Shown here in pieces: positions 35,841 through 47,755 of a stretch of 64,000 nucleotides of DNA (the stretch's first letter is position 1; the number at the start of each line of letters is the position of its first letter). A program made the translations under genes and the position numbers. Source of the DNA: Saxidomus purpurata (lineage: Eukaryota > Mollusca > Bivalvia > Venerida > Veneridae); the NCBI GenBank assembly GCA_022818135.1, contig JAFMSR010000009.1, positions 27,780,254-27,844,253 on the forward strand, given 5' to 3'. The notes beneath the pieces were generated by a model that ran no database searches, had not been told where the DNA came from, and saw nothing but the letters and a program-made list of their open reading frames with translations.

Positions 35841-37133
35841 TAAAGGTTGTATGTTTGAGTGATCCGATCAAATCTGAAAGTCTTTTGAAAGAAATTCAAT
35901 TCGTTATTGCTTCACCTGTGGATTTGTTTTCACTCTTCTGCTTCCGTAGGTTTAAGAACACTCAAGGTCCCCAAGCGGCACTACTTTAGCACGGACAGGC
36001 TTGTGAAAAGTACTACCGATTTTATGCAGCAAAGTGGGAACACTTCTCAACAAATGGAATAATTTACTGTCTTCAAAGTAAACTACATAAATATCTATCT
36101 TTTCAATTATTGTTTTGATAATAGAAATAAACATTTAAACATATAAGTTTTGAAAGCTTTGCTTTGCTCATTTTATCATTTACAAATTATTTAAGAATAA
36201 CAAGACGGAATAAATGTGTACTGTAACAAATTTCTTTCTTATATCATGTACTGTCTTTGTAGCGACAGCGAAGTTTTAGTATATGAAATGTATAAACGAT
36301 TTCTAGCATTTCAAAGGCGGCTGATTAACATACACATCTGATCAACAGATACAAAGCAAAAGGATACTTTTAATACGTAATGTATAATACAAGTAGTTAC
36401 ACAGTGTGCAATAGATACTGTAAACATTTGTCATAACATGACATCACATTAAGATATTTTGAAAGCCACGGGCATACATTTTAATTGATTTTTCAACCGA
36501 GTTGTGTGAAACAACCAAGCTGTAGAAATGTTTTGCTAATGGAGTTTGCTTTAACGTTTTATACAATATCTAGAACCAGAATGACTTTCTTTACACAGAC
36601 ACGACATGCTGTTTTTTCTCGATACTATTTCATCCGTGGGGGACAATTCATTTTGTTGAAGTGTTTGCTTTAGTCTGTTTAACAAGACTGAATTGTAAGA
36701 ATAAATAATTAAAAACTGTATGACGGATTAAACTGAAATAATTTTACATTTATTAATCAGGCAAAGTACTTTTGTTGAAAGGACAAGGGCCTGTCCCGTT
36801 CGTCAGCCATTTATTTGGTTTTCTTCTTGAAGCCTAGCAATGTTGATAAAGTTGCACTAAGACTAAACAATGCACATTGTAATTACATGTATGATAATAA
36901 TATGTATTTAAAATGCATGCATTTTAAATTTATATTGAATAATTTTATGCACCTTTAACGTAACATTATATAGATAAACTGAAAATTCATAGATTATTTG
37001 GAGTAGCCTTATGCTACTAACCACGTGAGAAGACATTTAAAGCTTAAATCATTCGCATTCCGGTCATAATAATTCCAGTCACTTGCTTGTTAACGTAGAT
37101 AACATATCACAGTAAATCAATTTACAAAGAGCC
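35841..37133. other. Spacer between divergent IgGFc copies, no gene seen
   Basis: AT-rich spacer. No exon is supported. It would contain the promoter of the 37.1-kb gene, but no core element can be pointed to with confidence. Confidence 0.4.
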
Positions 37134-38932
37134 ATGTTTGTGACTTGGGCGTATATTTTGACTTTCATCTGTACTGGATGTATGCATGTCGACGCTGAAA
37201 GCAAATACACCACATTTCAAGTATTGTCCTCTACAAATATCAGCAATGCTGATTCTACATTTTTTGCTCGGTCACTGATTGACTGTGCCAGTGGATGTAT
37301 GAGTTTTAACAACTGTTATACAGCAGCGTATGTAAAGTACAGTAAACAGTGCTTTGTGGGTGCCAGCGAAACAGAGGCCATCGTTGATGTCCCAGATAAC
37401 GATGTCACGACCATCTCTTTGAAAAAAGGTACGTTTTTTATCTTCTGCTATAAATATACAATTCCAATCAATTGTTTTGAAACATAAACTGAGTTATCAA
37501 TTATGATCCCATTGGTGTTCGTCATTCGTGTCGTAAAAATCGTAACAACTGCTATCAAATACTAAATAAAGCTGAAAATGAACTTCCCTTGTTATCAATA
37601 TTTTTACGCAGTCATTGTAATATGATGTGAATTTTTCCCTATAATTTTGTTTCTCTTTAACCTTACATGGTAATATATATATACAGGGATGTTTTAAATT
37701 TTTTCAGATAAAAGTCAGTTAAGTCAGTATGGAACGGAGTTTGTCACTGGCTTCATGAGAAATGCACTAAATGGTGGTGATCCACATCTTATCATTGTGT
37801 CCTCTGTACCTACACCTACAAATGTATGGGTAACTATACCATATCTCGGGATTTATCAAGAACATCACTTACTGAACGGGCACTTATATCTTCAATACTC
37901 AAATAGTCTAATGCCTGAAGCGTCTACCATTGTTACGGGAAAAGGCGTTAGAGTGACATCCGATCAACCAATAGCCCTTTTTTCGCTTAACTACGTATTA
38001 GGTTCTACCGGTGGAACAATTGAGCTTCCGAAGCATATGTTGGGTCAGCTTTACATCGTGGATACAATTAATTCGACTTTGTCTGGTATTGGGCAGATTG
38101 TTGTAAGTGCAGTTTCTAATAACACTGAAGTCATATTAATGTTTCCGTCTGGGTCAGATATAACCATTTTGTTGAACGAATACGAAACGTATCAGCACCA
38201 GGCCACTAGCTCTGAACCGCTGGCAGGAACAATAATTTCTGCAAACACTTCATAGCAGTGCACACTGGACACATGTGTGCCAATGTTCCCGACGACACGG
38301 TTCTGTATTGTGATATGATTGTGACAGCTGTGCCGCCTGTTGGCACCTTTGGTGGCTTGTTTATTCTCCCGTATCAAAGTCCAAGGACAGACTTTTCTGT
38401 TGGCATCGCTGCACCTTTTGATGCAACAGAAATAACTATACATAATAGCACTGGGTCGACACTAGAAATAGTGCAACTGAACAAGAGTGACTCAGTACAT
38501 AGGAATTATTTTTCCTCACAGATGATCTCTGTTATGTCCAATCAAAATATTCTTTTGACACAGTATGGTCATGGTTCTAATGGTTCTTTTGGTGACCCAT
38601 CTCTTACTGTCATACCATCCACAAATCAGTTTGCAAGTCGATACAATTTCGCAGTTCCATCAGAATTTGACGACCTAAACGTAGTAGCAATCGTTATAAA
38701 TTCAGTGTACGACTCTGCGGGACTGAGGTTAAACGGAGCTCACCTGATCATATCTGAATCAGCCACGGTTGTCGTTCCTGGTGAGGAAAACTTCAATGTT
38801 ATGTACGTCAACGTAAATAGCAACGTCACGTATTTCCTTTACCACACCAATCCTACCGCTCGTTTCGGTGCATGGCTGTATGCGAGAGGTCTTGATCAAG
38901 AATTTACAACCGTCCTCGGATATAATTTGTGA
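37134..38932 (+). CDS. Apple/PAN-like plus IgGFc-binding-domain secreted protein (frame-broken)
   Basis: Exon 1 (37134-37428) encodes a signal peptide (MFVTWAYILTFICTGCM, about residues 1-21) and a cysteine-bearing module (C59, C63, C69, C80 region; SLIDCASGCMSFNNCY) resembling an apple/PAN fold. Donor AAAAAAG|GTACG joins acceptor TTTTTCAG at 37707. Exon 2 (37708-38932) encodes an IgGFc-binding-type domain: YGTEFVTGFM, VSSVPTPTNVWVTIPYLG, GVRVTSDQPIALFSLNY, then DTVLYCDMIVTAVPPVGTFG and HLIISESATVVVPG. At 38243-38255 the frame slips: the first frame reaches TAG just after SANTS, while the downstream frame, open from at least 38246, continues to the stop. One missing base would account for it. 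About 505 residues in all. Family members are extracellular, often adhesive or mucosal; the role here is unknown. Either a recent pseudogene or a consensus error. Confidence 0.8.
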
Positions 38933-39779
38933 AATGACTTTTGTCTACTTTGACTGTTTTGGTGATTGTGTAGTGCGATTATAACTTCTTTTCATGAAAA
39001 GTTTGGTAAGGACTGCTGCTGCAATACTTAATAAGATAACGCAAAGGCATCATCCGACACGCGATTTAAAACCGTATACTAGTAATAGACACTTAAAAGT
39101 ACGACGTGTATTGCAAAGATGTAGGCCTGTTCAGTTGAAGGTCAATGTCATATTTAGGGGACAAAAATAACTTGAGTCTGTTTCGTGTTCCCTCTTTATT
39201 TCTTGGACTTTATAGATTTTGAAGTTATCTTGCACTCTGCACGGTAACTATAAATCTTCAGCCTCAAATGGCGATGAGCAGAACGCATGTTTCTATCGGT
39301 TTGGTACGGAGTTAAGATCGAATTCACACTTAGAGGATTGAAGGGTTTTTAACCATTCTGCATAAATATACACCTATCAAGACGATATACAAGTTATATA
39401 TCTTGACCAACTAAAAGACAAAGTTACAAAAAGAGGTCAAACAGTAATAGCGATGCTTTAAAGACTTAAATTTTCTAGTGCATCTACATCTATTTCTTTC
39501 ATTTTCTGATAACCATTTCTTACTTTTAATTGTTATGTTTTCACTTTTCAGAATTAAAATGAATCTTTTTAGGCATTCTCAGATCTGAATGTATGTTTAA
39601 CAGAGAATTGGACAGTCTCTTCTCGATAAATTTTCTTGCACTCGTCGTGTAAGTTAATCAACGGACGAGCATGTATTGGCATTAACAGAGTATATAGAAC
39701 CAGACCTGTCAAATGTCACACCATGCTAGATAAACCGGAAGTATTCTAATGTTAATTCATATTTCAAAACCTGTCAGTG
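38933..39779. other. 3' of IgGFc gene, no feature seen
   Basis: No coding exon, RNA gene or clear poly(A) hexamer close to the stop was found. Confidence 0.4.
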
Positions 39780-40790
39780 AGCATCCCAGCACTTAGAATG
39801 CTTGGAGAATTCTTTTAGGAATAGTCTTATAACACTCCGCATCCGCAATTCTAGGAGGAGAAAACACTATTTTCTATAAGACATTTTCACACCCTAAAAT
39901 ACACGCAGGAACGGTATTATTTCCCACAAAGCCTTTTGACATTCCAAATTGCTTGGAGAAGATTATAAAATTTTCTACAAACTTTAATGGCCTTCTACAA
40001 TGTTTGAGGAGGGGACAACACTTTTTTTCACATAGGCTCTAAGCATGCCAAATGCTTGTAAAATATAATATTGTAAACGCATAAGCCGCTGACGACACTG
40101 AAATGCTAAAAAGAAGAGACCTTATTTCCATAGGACATCTGGATACTCCTAAGTGTTTCGAGAATGATACATACTTTTCCATAAAACTCACAGCAATCTT
40201 AATTGATTGAATGATAACGTATCTCAATCAGCACTCTTAACTACCTGAAGAAGCGACAATAAAGTCTCTCTCCAGAATGCTTGGAGGAAACTCATTACTT
40301 TCCCTAAACCTATAGGCACTCCTGATTATTCATTTTGCTTAAAACTTCTCGGCAGACCAAAAAGCTCGGAAGACGAGGCATTGATTTACAGGACGCCTCT
40401 TGGCAAACATGTTTTAAAGGTGCCATTATTTCCGTTATTAAAGCTTCTAGCCGCTTAAAAATGTTCGGAGGTGTAGAAATCATTTTCAGTAAAGTGTCTA
40501 AGTACTCAATATTGAGGGACATTATTTCAGTTAAACTTTCTGGCCGCTAGAAAATATTCTGCGGAGTAGAAATCATTTTCCATAAAGCGTTTAAGCATTT
40601 TAAAATGCTCGGAGAAGGGAACAGTATCCTCTATAAAGTCTCGATGCACTCTAACATGCTTTAAGGAGGGCCATTATTTTACATTAAGTCTCTGAACACT
40701 TTAAATTGCATGGAGTACACATGGATTCCATAAAGACTGTAAATAAGCACTTTAAAATACATAGAAAAGGGACATTAAGCTAGCTTCATT
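39780..40790. repeat. Degenerate tandem repeat of about 60 bp over 1 kb
   Basis: Units share the order CATTATTTTCCATAAAG, TCT, AAGCACTTTAAAATGCTTGG and AGAAGGGA, heavily diverged. Good examples are at 40560-40620 and 40670-40740. About 16 units fit the span. Frames seen on both strands at 40.3-40.55 kb are by-products. Confidence 0.7.
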
Positions 40791-41547
40791 ATTTTAGAGT
40801 TACTGTCCTTAGTTTCTCTTTCTTGATTTGATAAAGACCCGAAAAGTATCATGTATATCGACAGAAACTGCAATGAGCAAGAACCACCAGATTATTAAGA
40901 GTTACATTTTCTTGTGCGGAGAATAACTCAAAAGCCTTAAAGGTATGATATATTTGCGTTAACAACCGAATGCGTTCGGCTGCAGAGCTTCTGTGGCCAA
41001 AGCAAGACCCTATATAGATTTCTCATGTGAAATCCCAGATGTTTCTTATTCTGTCATATGGTGCGTTTTCTCAGCTGTCAACAATATTGATATTTGATCA
41101 AACAACACAGTTGCAATGAAAATATATGTAAACTTGTTCAATATTTCATATTTCATCACAAAACTAAACGTTTGCGCCGTTTTTTTTTCAAGGAAGCGAT
41201 ACAGATAAAACTAGAAAAAAGGTAACTGGATATTAAATTTACATTTATAAACTTCTATTCAATTAACAGTGGGCATTTGAGGCTTATTTTGAGACACGTA
41301 CAATTTTGATATAACAAACCAGTACAAAGTTGTAACAGTATGATTGATTTTCTCCGACGGTTTTCCTAACGTGCAGTTCTACCGAGTACCGACCTCAAAA
41401 AACAACTGAAATTTGGATACGAAACAGACGTGCTCTTGGTTAGTAACCCGCTTATCAGTTTAGTACATTTTCAATAAAAATATTGTTAAAACAATGTATT
41501 TCATATTTGACAAGTAAAGTTCTTTGTTTTGTGAATCTTTCGTATTT
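40791..41547. other. Intergenic, no gene seen
   Basis: AT-rich, no supported feature. Confidence 0.4.
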
Positions 41548-42065
41548 TTATGCCCCAAAAGCCGTGCATATTATAGTCCGTCCTTACATTTTTTCATGTC
41601 TGGGCTGTAACTTTGTCATGCATTGAAATATTTTAAAATGACTTGGCACAAATGTTCAGCACATCAAGACGACGTGTCGCGTGCAAGTCCCACGTCCATG
41701 TCTTAAATGTCAAGGTCACACTAAGAGTTTTAAGACAGTGGAATCCTTTATATATGCATACATTCGTGTCCAGACTGTAACTTTGTCATGCATTGAAGGA
41801 TTTCAAAATAATTTGGCACACATATTCAGCACATCAAGACGACGTGTCGCGTGCAAGACCCATGTCCCTACCTCAAAGATCAAGGACACACTTAGAGTTT
41901 AAGGTAATGGAATCTTTCATATATGCATACATTCATGTCCAGACTAACTGTGTCATGCATTGAAGGATTTCAAAATAATTTGGCACAGATGTTCAGCACA
42001 TCAAGACGACGTGTCGCGGGCAAGACCCACGTCCTTACGTCAAGGTCACACTTAGAGTTTAAAAG
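41548..42065. repeat. Tandem array, three ~160-bp units, with TATGCCCC head
   Basis: Starts at TATGCCCCAAAAGCCG with a short TCCGTCCTTAC leader. Three units share GTAACTTTGTCATGCATTGA, TTCAGCACATCAAGACGACG and AAGGTCACACTTAGAGTTT. A related single unit lies at about 56275-56470. The intervening frames are by-products of the repeat. Confidence 0.75.
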
Positions 42066-42422
42066 TTTGCCATATAAACACCAAGTTTTGTTTAAGGCCT
42101 ATTTTGTTTGTTTTCCTATTGTCACTATAGTAGTTCCCACATTTACACTATTTACCTCCCTTGTTCTGAAATATTAGTAAGCAACTTTCCTTTAAGTTAT
42201 AAGGACAAAATCTACATTCACATTTCACTTAGTCGCAACTTCGCATCAATATCGAGACCAGATGCACCAACTAGTGGTGCATAAGCGAATAGCTTCTGAT
42301 GCAGTTTTCCCTTCTTGAAATTGTTGTGACGTCGCACACATTATTATTAATTGGGTAATGAATAGCATGGGTTACCGAGGATGATATTTGATATAATTAA
42401 TGTTTGTTTTACTTTGAACATA

Positions 42423-42935
42423 TCAAGCACTTAAACTATTTACAAATCTGTTTATAGCTAAAACACTATTTAAAAGCACACATGTAGCTTTAAATTTGCT
42501 TGGACCCACCCAGTGCCTATTTAGCCTGGGTTTCAAGGAGTGTAATGTAAGTGCTTCAACGATGTATGCTGGGAGGCTATTCCACACATCAACTACCCTA
42601 TCGGTTAAAGGAAGTGAAAAGTTTGAGATTATGCCCCCTTGTTACAGTAACATCCCTTGTATGTAACAGGTTTATTGACGTATTGTCAAGTTCGCATTTA
42701 TTAGCAATTTATACGACTGAATGAGGTCCGCTCTAGTTCTCATATTCTCATATATTCTAAGGTTGGAAGTCCAATGCTATATAAAGTTGTAGGAACATAA
42801 ATGTATTCATATACGTAAACTTCTTCATTATAAATCCCAAGTTCCTGATTGCGATTTTCACTTTTGTATTGATATGTTTTTCATATTTAAGTTTTTCATC
42901 AAATATAACTCCCAGATTTGTTTCATTTCCAACTT
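42423..42935 (-). pseudogene. Non-LTR retrotransposon RT C-terminal remnant (CR1/L2-like)
   Basis: Minus-strand pieces in the correct order: NLGVIFDEKLKYEKHINTKV, then LGFIMKKFTYMNTFMFLQLY, matching the reverse-transcriptase segment after the catalytic core; then LPTLEYMRI and RTRADLIQSYKLL; then FSLPLTDRVVDVWNSLPAYI with SLKPRLNRHWVG, the typical RVVD.WNSLP...F+..LD+W ending. Frame changes and stops separate the pieces, and the Tyr-Asn-Ser-Leu-Val-Arg-type segment between LY and LPTL has been deleted. A dead fragment in which the catalytic YADD region is not present. Confidence 0.8.
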
Positions 42936-42985
42936 GTTATATCTCACATATTTTGCCTTCGGCGTCTTTCATAAAGTAGGAGTTG

Positions 42986-43170
42986 GAGCGGATCAGTGGT
43001 TTAGTGGTTAACACGCTGAACTTGTAATCCAGGAATGAGAAGGTTCGATGTTCCCGCTCCTCCACTTACTAACTAATGGGAAAAGTTATCTGTGTTTGGC
43101 GACCATGCTTTCCTGGTGTTACTTAACCTTGCCGAAACGAAACACAAGGTTAATTAACGGATAAAATGGT
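42986..43170 (+). repeat. tRNA-derived SINE (Thr-like head)
   Basis: GGAGCGG at about 42987 pairs with CCGCTCC about 65 bases later, as an acceptor stem. Between them lie AGTGGTTTAGTGGTTAAC (A-box region), a seven-base loop CTTGTAA (would-be UGU anticodon) and GGTTCGATGTTCC (B-box-like). The T arm pairs poorly, so a functional tRNA is unlikely. The tail (TTAACGGATAAAATGG) resembles that of 13487-13670. It sits between two LINE fragments. Confidence 0.6.
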
Positions 43171-43396
43171 CAACTGTATTGCTTGGCAAAGATCGTACTA
43201 AAATAAATTAGTTGCCAGAACAGATTCTAATTAATTACTTAAGCTATTCTAATTAATTACTTAAGATATTTACTAATTATACAGAAAGATCAAGCTTTTC
43301 ACATATAATGTACATGTAAATAAAGGAGAGTCATTTTCACAAGAGTAACTCTTAACATTTTCAGACAATTCAAACATCATAAAACCTGAAAACAAT

Positions 43397-44025
43397 TTAA
43401 ACGCTCAAGTTAGAGTAAATATCAAAATTGCCACTACCTAACAGATCATGCATGTTGTACCACAACCTAAAGTGTAGTGATACATTCACATTACAAAACA
43501 AATCAATATGTTCAATAATACAGTCTGTCATAAATTTACATTTTGGACATAATGTTTTATATTTTCTAGAAAAATATTTTCCTATTAGGAAAACAACCGT
43601 TCTGCAGTAGATTAGATTATCTCTGTAAAGTCGAGAAACGTACCATAGACTAGATAGGGCTATTGCATTTTGTAATAAATGAATATTTTGTAAATAAGCT
43701 CTGTAAATAAAATCTGTATTAGCTTTCAAATTGACGCTTTTCTTTACTAAATGTTTTCTTGCCAGTAATAACGGAAAAGAACCGCTTGTGAAAAACTCTT
43801 CTAAAATAGACGATAAATTATATTTTCCTAGAATGCAATGTATGTAGAAAACCTTGTATTCAAGTAACTTTGTTTGGACATGTAGTGTACCATGCAGTCT
43901 TGTTACAAACAGATGTTTTATTCGTAAGCGTGTATCAAGAACACACAACTGATCAAATAATTGTAATTTACGTTTCTCTATTTCTAATTCAATGGGTAAA
44001 GTCCCTACTGTCCGGTTAGGATAAT
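43397..44025 (-). pseudogene. Non-LTR retrotransposon C-terminal remnant (second family)
   Basis: An open minus-strand frame of 183 codons (43948-43397) continues upstream in frame as NRTVGTLPIELEIEKRKLQL. It reads FYIHCILGKYNLSSILEEFF, then a basic stretch, then LCPKCKFMTDCIIEHIDLFC. This matches the layout of LINE C-termini in invertebrates: a PI..EI.+R.L.LF segment, a +IL.KY.L segment, and a final C..C...H...C knuckle. The reverse-transcriptase core is not visible upstream. It looks different from the 42.4-kb remnant and probably comes from another LINE family. A host gene is an alternative, but no splice context supports it. Confidence 0.6.
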
Positions 44026-44684
44026 TTTACAATGACGCACCAGAAGAGTCTACTTTTATCGGGTAAAACGTTATGTTATCACAGGGGAGAGCACTAGGCG
44101 TAATTAATGTCAATATATATTATATTGTACATTACATACAGTCAAGTCACTATAGTGCAGTAGGTAACGACTCCGGTTCCTGTTTATTTTTGGTTTTGTC
44201 GAACAGGAGTTCATATAGGGACATGTACATAAAATGTTTACTCTCTTTTATCAGTAAGATCGTTTTAATTTATTTCTTCTTTTTTTGTTTCATTGATATG
44301 TTTACTTCTCATTTTTATTCAAGTTTTTTTTCTGATTGTACTTAGAACAAATTAAACAATCAAATCAAGATCATTTTTATTCCTTTACCTGGCAATTCTT
44401 CAAACACCAACAGTTAAAAGGAACAAGGTACCTTTATTACTTGCTGATGAGTTGTCTTGGCCAAATCATCGTAATGTTTGTAGTACATTGTACTAGTTCA
44501 ATATATAAACACGAGATGACAGTAAGCACGAAATGCTCGTGCTTGAAATGGTTATAGAATCTTTCAAAGTTTTAGTGATTTTACTTTCATTTACTGTTTA
44601 TTGTTTGACTAAAACATGTATCTACATAATTAAAATTTTACCTGAAGTAATACTGAAACAATTCAATGGAAAAAAATATAAAGC

Positions 44685-44762
44685 TTCGATGAGGATCGAA
44701 CCAGTCCTTAAAATCTTTATTTGTAGACATCCAGCGCTTTAACCACTGCGCTAACGCACCGT
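44685..44762 (-). repeat. tRNA-like segment
   Basis: On the minus strand GGTGCGTTAGCGCAGTGG (A-box region) and CTGGTTCGATCCTC (B box) are about 45 bases apart. The acceptor ends (GGTGCG and CGAAGC) do not pair well. Probably a SINE head or tRNA pseudogene. Confidence 0.5.
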
Positions 44763-45557
44763 TCTTTCATGTGCTCATGTATTTTTAAGCCTAGAACCCT
44801 TTCGTATATACATGCTCTACCTATTTACACAATGCTTGTAAACTTTTGTGTACACATATATCTGTTACGTCACTGTCACATTATCCAAACCAGGTTATAC
44901 TGTATGCTACTTAACGCGATATCTGTTCTGGTATACTTTGGTGCATCGACAGCATGTTTTACACGTGCTAGAGGTGCGATCTCATTCTTCGATACACCGG
45001 ACCATAACTCACATCCGTATTAAGCTTTGGCTACGGACCTATATCCACATATGTGTATAGGTCCGCGATTTTGGCCAAGACAATAGTTTCATACAAATGG
45101 ATGTATTCCGTTTCGGCCTCTTACGCCCTAGTCGGCTAGACTGTATTATGCATAATTATGTAGTAAGAAGTCTAGAGCACGCAATCTGGTTAAAAGCGTT
45201 GTGTAAGTATCTTTCAAGCAGTGATAAAAATGATAAGATTATAAACATAATTAGTCAATGTTGGTAATATAGACAGACGTCTCAGCAGGTTCTAGGAAAT
45301 GTGTCACACACAAATTCTCTTGGTATTTTCAGGAATAGACGGTTCCTGGTATTTTCTTATTAATCACATATTTGAGCATAACTCTTATGACTGCTTATCA
45401 GTTTTGCCTAGATTCAGAACAAGGGAGGTACATTGTAAATGTGGGAACTATGTAGATCTATGTGTTTGGTTGATCTTGCTGTTTCCGGTACCTAATGTCT
45501 GAGAAAGACCTGTCTGAAAAGCACATTTTATCTGTATTATACGAACCACAGATAGAC

Positions 45558-45652
45558 CTACTTGACACATATACTTTTTTACTTCAATATGCCTCTATTA
45601 CATAATAAAACATATAGAAGTCAAATCTGTATAGATCTATGTGTCAAGTACC
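45558..45652. repeat. Short inverted repeat
   Basis: TACTTGACACATA at the left is the reverse complement of TATGTGTCAAGTA at the right, with GATCTATG-like extensions. The span of about 95 bp suggests a tiny foldback element. Confidence 0.55.
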
Positions 45653-46009
45653 TGTGATGATGATGTAGACTGTAATACACGGACCCTGATACAGAACAAA
45701 ATTATTCCCCTTTGTTCATCCGTCCGCCATTTGCACATGCCAATGGCCGTAGGGGACCATCAGTCCTAAATCAACAGATTAGAGGTGATTTAATCAGTTT
45801 AATCGCTTATATCGTGTGTTTTTTTCGTTTTGTCTCATTCTTAACATTTTATTTTGTATTTTCGCACAGTAGTGTTTGTCTATTATCGAGTGAGGTGACT
45901 TGGCAAAAAAACTTAAGTCTGAGGCCTAAAAAAATTATTGTGTGTTTAGGGTCAAAGTGGTCTGTAACATTGTCTACCCGTTTGTTAACGTTACATCTTT
46001 ATAATAATA

Positions 46010-47490
46010 TATTCAAAAACTGCCTGATGCAAACAGCAACTGCTTATGAACTGATTAAGAACTGTTAAGAACTGCTAAATCTAAACCCTTGGCAGTTCAA
46101 TCTAATTTTCTTGAGATCTTTAGCAGTTTTCAACAGCAGATACCTTTGCCCCTAACATTTCCAGAATGTTTGAATAAATAAGTCCATTTCACTGAGTTAA
46201 TCAGGTCTCAGTCAAGGTAATTAATCTCTGTGGGGTCATTCAGGGAACTTGGTCATAAAAATAGATAGCATACAAAGATACTTTTCAACATTGTTCTGTA
46301 CGACAACCACCTGGACATGTATCAGTTTACAGGAAGCAGGATTTATCTGCAAGATCTCTACTGGAAGTGGTCATTCAAATGATAGACATATATGTTAGAA
46401 AGTTTTTGAACAATGTTTACTTGTGGTTGGGATTCTTTTGTTAACTTTGTGCTGAACAGGACAGTATCATTTGCATAAAAATAAATATTAATCTAGATAC
46501 AAAATAATAGTTTAGATCAATGTGTTGACTGAGGATTTGATGATCACATTCAATCATGCATTTTTATGATGCAAGCATGCAGTGACTCTGCAGCAAAGGT
46601 ATATTGAATACCGTATTTGAAATATATGACATATATGTATTCTAGAGTAGCAATTATTGAAGCTGTTACAAAAAAAATTGGTCATTACTAAATATAAAGA
46701 TCACAGAAGTATAGTATGGCACTATAAATAAATTGCATGCATAAATTTTGCATGGTGGCTAATTAAAAATGACAATAAGAAACAAAAGTTAGAATCTTTA
46801 AAATAATATGAAACTCAATATCAGAAAACTGTAAATCTGTATGATTGTTACTAAGAGTAAGGGTATGATTGTTAAATTTTAAGATCATTATCCAACTGCG
46901 GATCTTAGTGGCATTAATCATAATACATGTATATCAATTATGATCGTAAAAAGGTAGTTGTAATTTTATTTTTCAGATTAGGACGGCATGCCTTCTCATA
47001 TATTACTGATAAATTTTAACTATCATTTTCCAGTTGTATTTTGGTTTTACGGTCATAACTCCGTCTTTTATTCCCATGTAAGTTATTACTGTTGATCATG
47101 CAGTTAAAGTTGGCAAAATACCTTTTCTGGAAATAGCTTAGCAGTTATCAGGCAGTTTATAAGCAGTTCTTGAGCAGTTCCTGTTGATCATGTGGTTAAG
47201 GTAGGTGTGTCTTATACCTTTTATTACATAATTCTCCAAAATAACAGCTAAGGAACTGCTAACGATCTGTAAAAAAACTGCTAAGGTACTGCTAATTAAC
47301 TGCCTGTGAACTTCTAAGGTTCTGCCTATGAACTGCCTGTTGTACTGCTAAGGAACTGGGAAGGTTAAGAAAACTGCTAGCAAGCATGCAGTCCTGCAAT
47401 AATATCAACTGCTTGAAAATTGGGTGAGAACTGCTACAGAACTGCTTAATATTAACTGTGACAGTTAAGAAACTTCCTATGGACTGCCTC
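46010..47490. repeat. Clustered CTGCTAAGGAACTG-type short motif upstream of unknown gene
   Basis: The word AACTGCTAAGGAACTG and variants recur many times at 47240-47480 and 46015-46085. Its reverse complement (AGCAGTTCTTGAGCAGTTCC) recurs at 47130-47190 and near 46125. The two orientations together give an imperfect mirrored cluster about 0.3-1.7 kb upstream of the gene at 47756. Confidence 0.55.
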
Positions 47491-47755
47491 CAACTTTGAC
47501 CAGGGCAAGTCATAAAACACACCGTTTAAGAATCCCAACTATTTTTTTTTTGCTTCCCACTGTTAAAATCAACTCAGTGTGACATGACAAACCAAAACTT
47601 GCAAACATTTTTAATCAAGGTTTAATCAATATCTTATTGATAAACATGTGTGAAGTAAATGGTACATCTTGTATAATAACACGCATTAAGGATTGAGCAG
47701 AAACATCTGAACTTATTTTAAAGCTCCTTATTTGGCAGGAAGACTTGTGTGAAGA

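Noticed and set aside
41681..42177. Two + strand frames
   Set aside because: Translate the ~160-bp tandem units; the shared peptide words follow from the repeat.
42986..43060. Functional tRNA-Thr
   Set aside because: The acceptor stem pairs but the T arm does not, and a SINE-like tail follows.
45712..46068. 118-residue + frame
   Set aside because: No recognisable domain, and its 3' part overlaps the CTGCT short-motif cluster.
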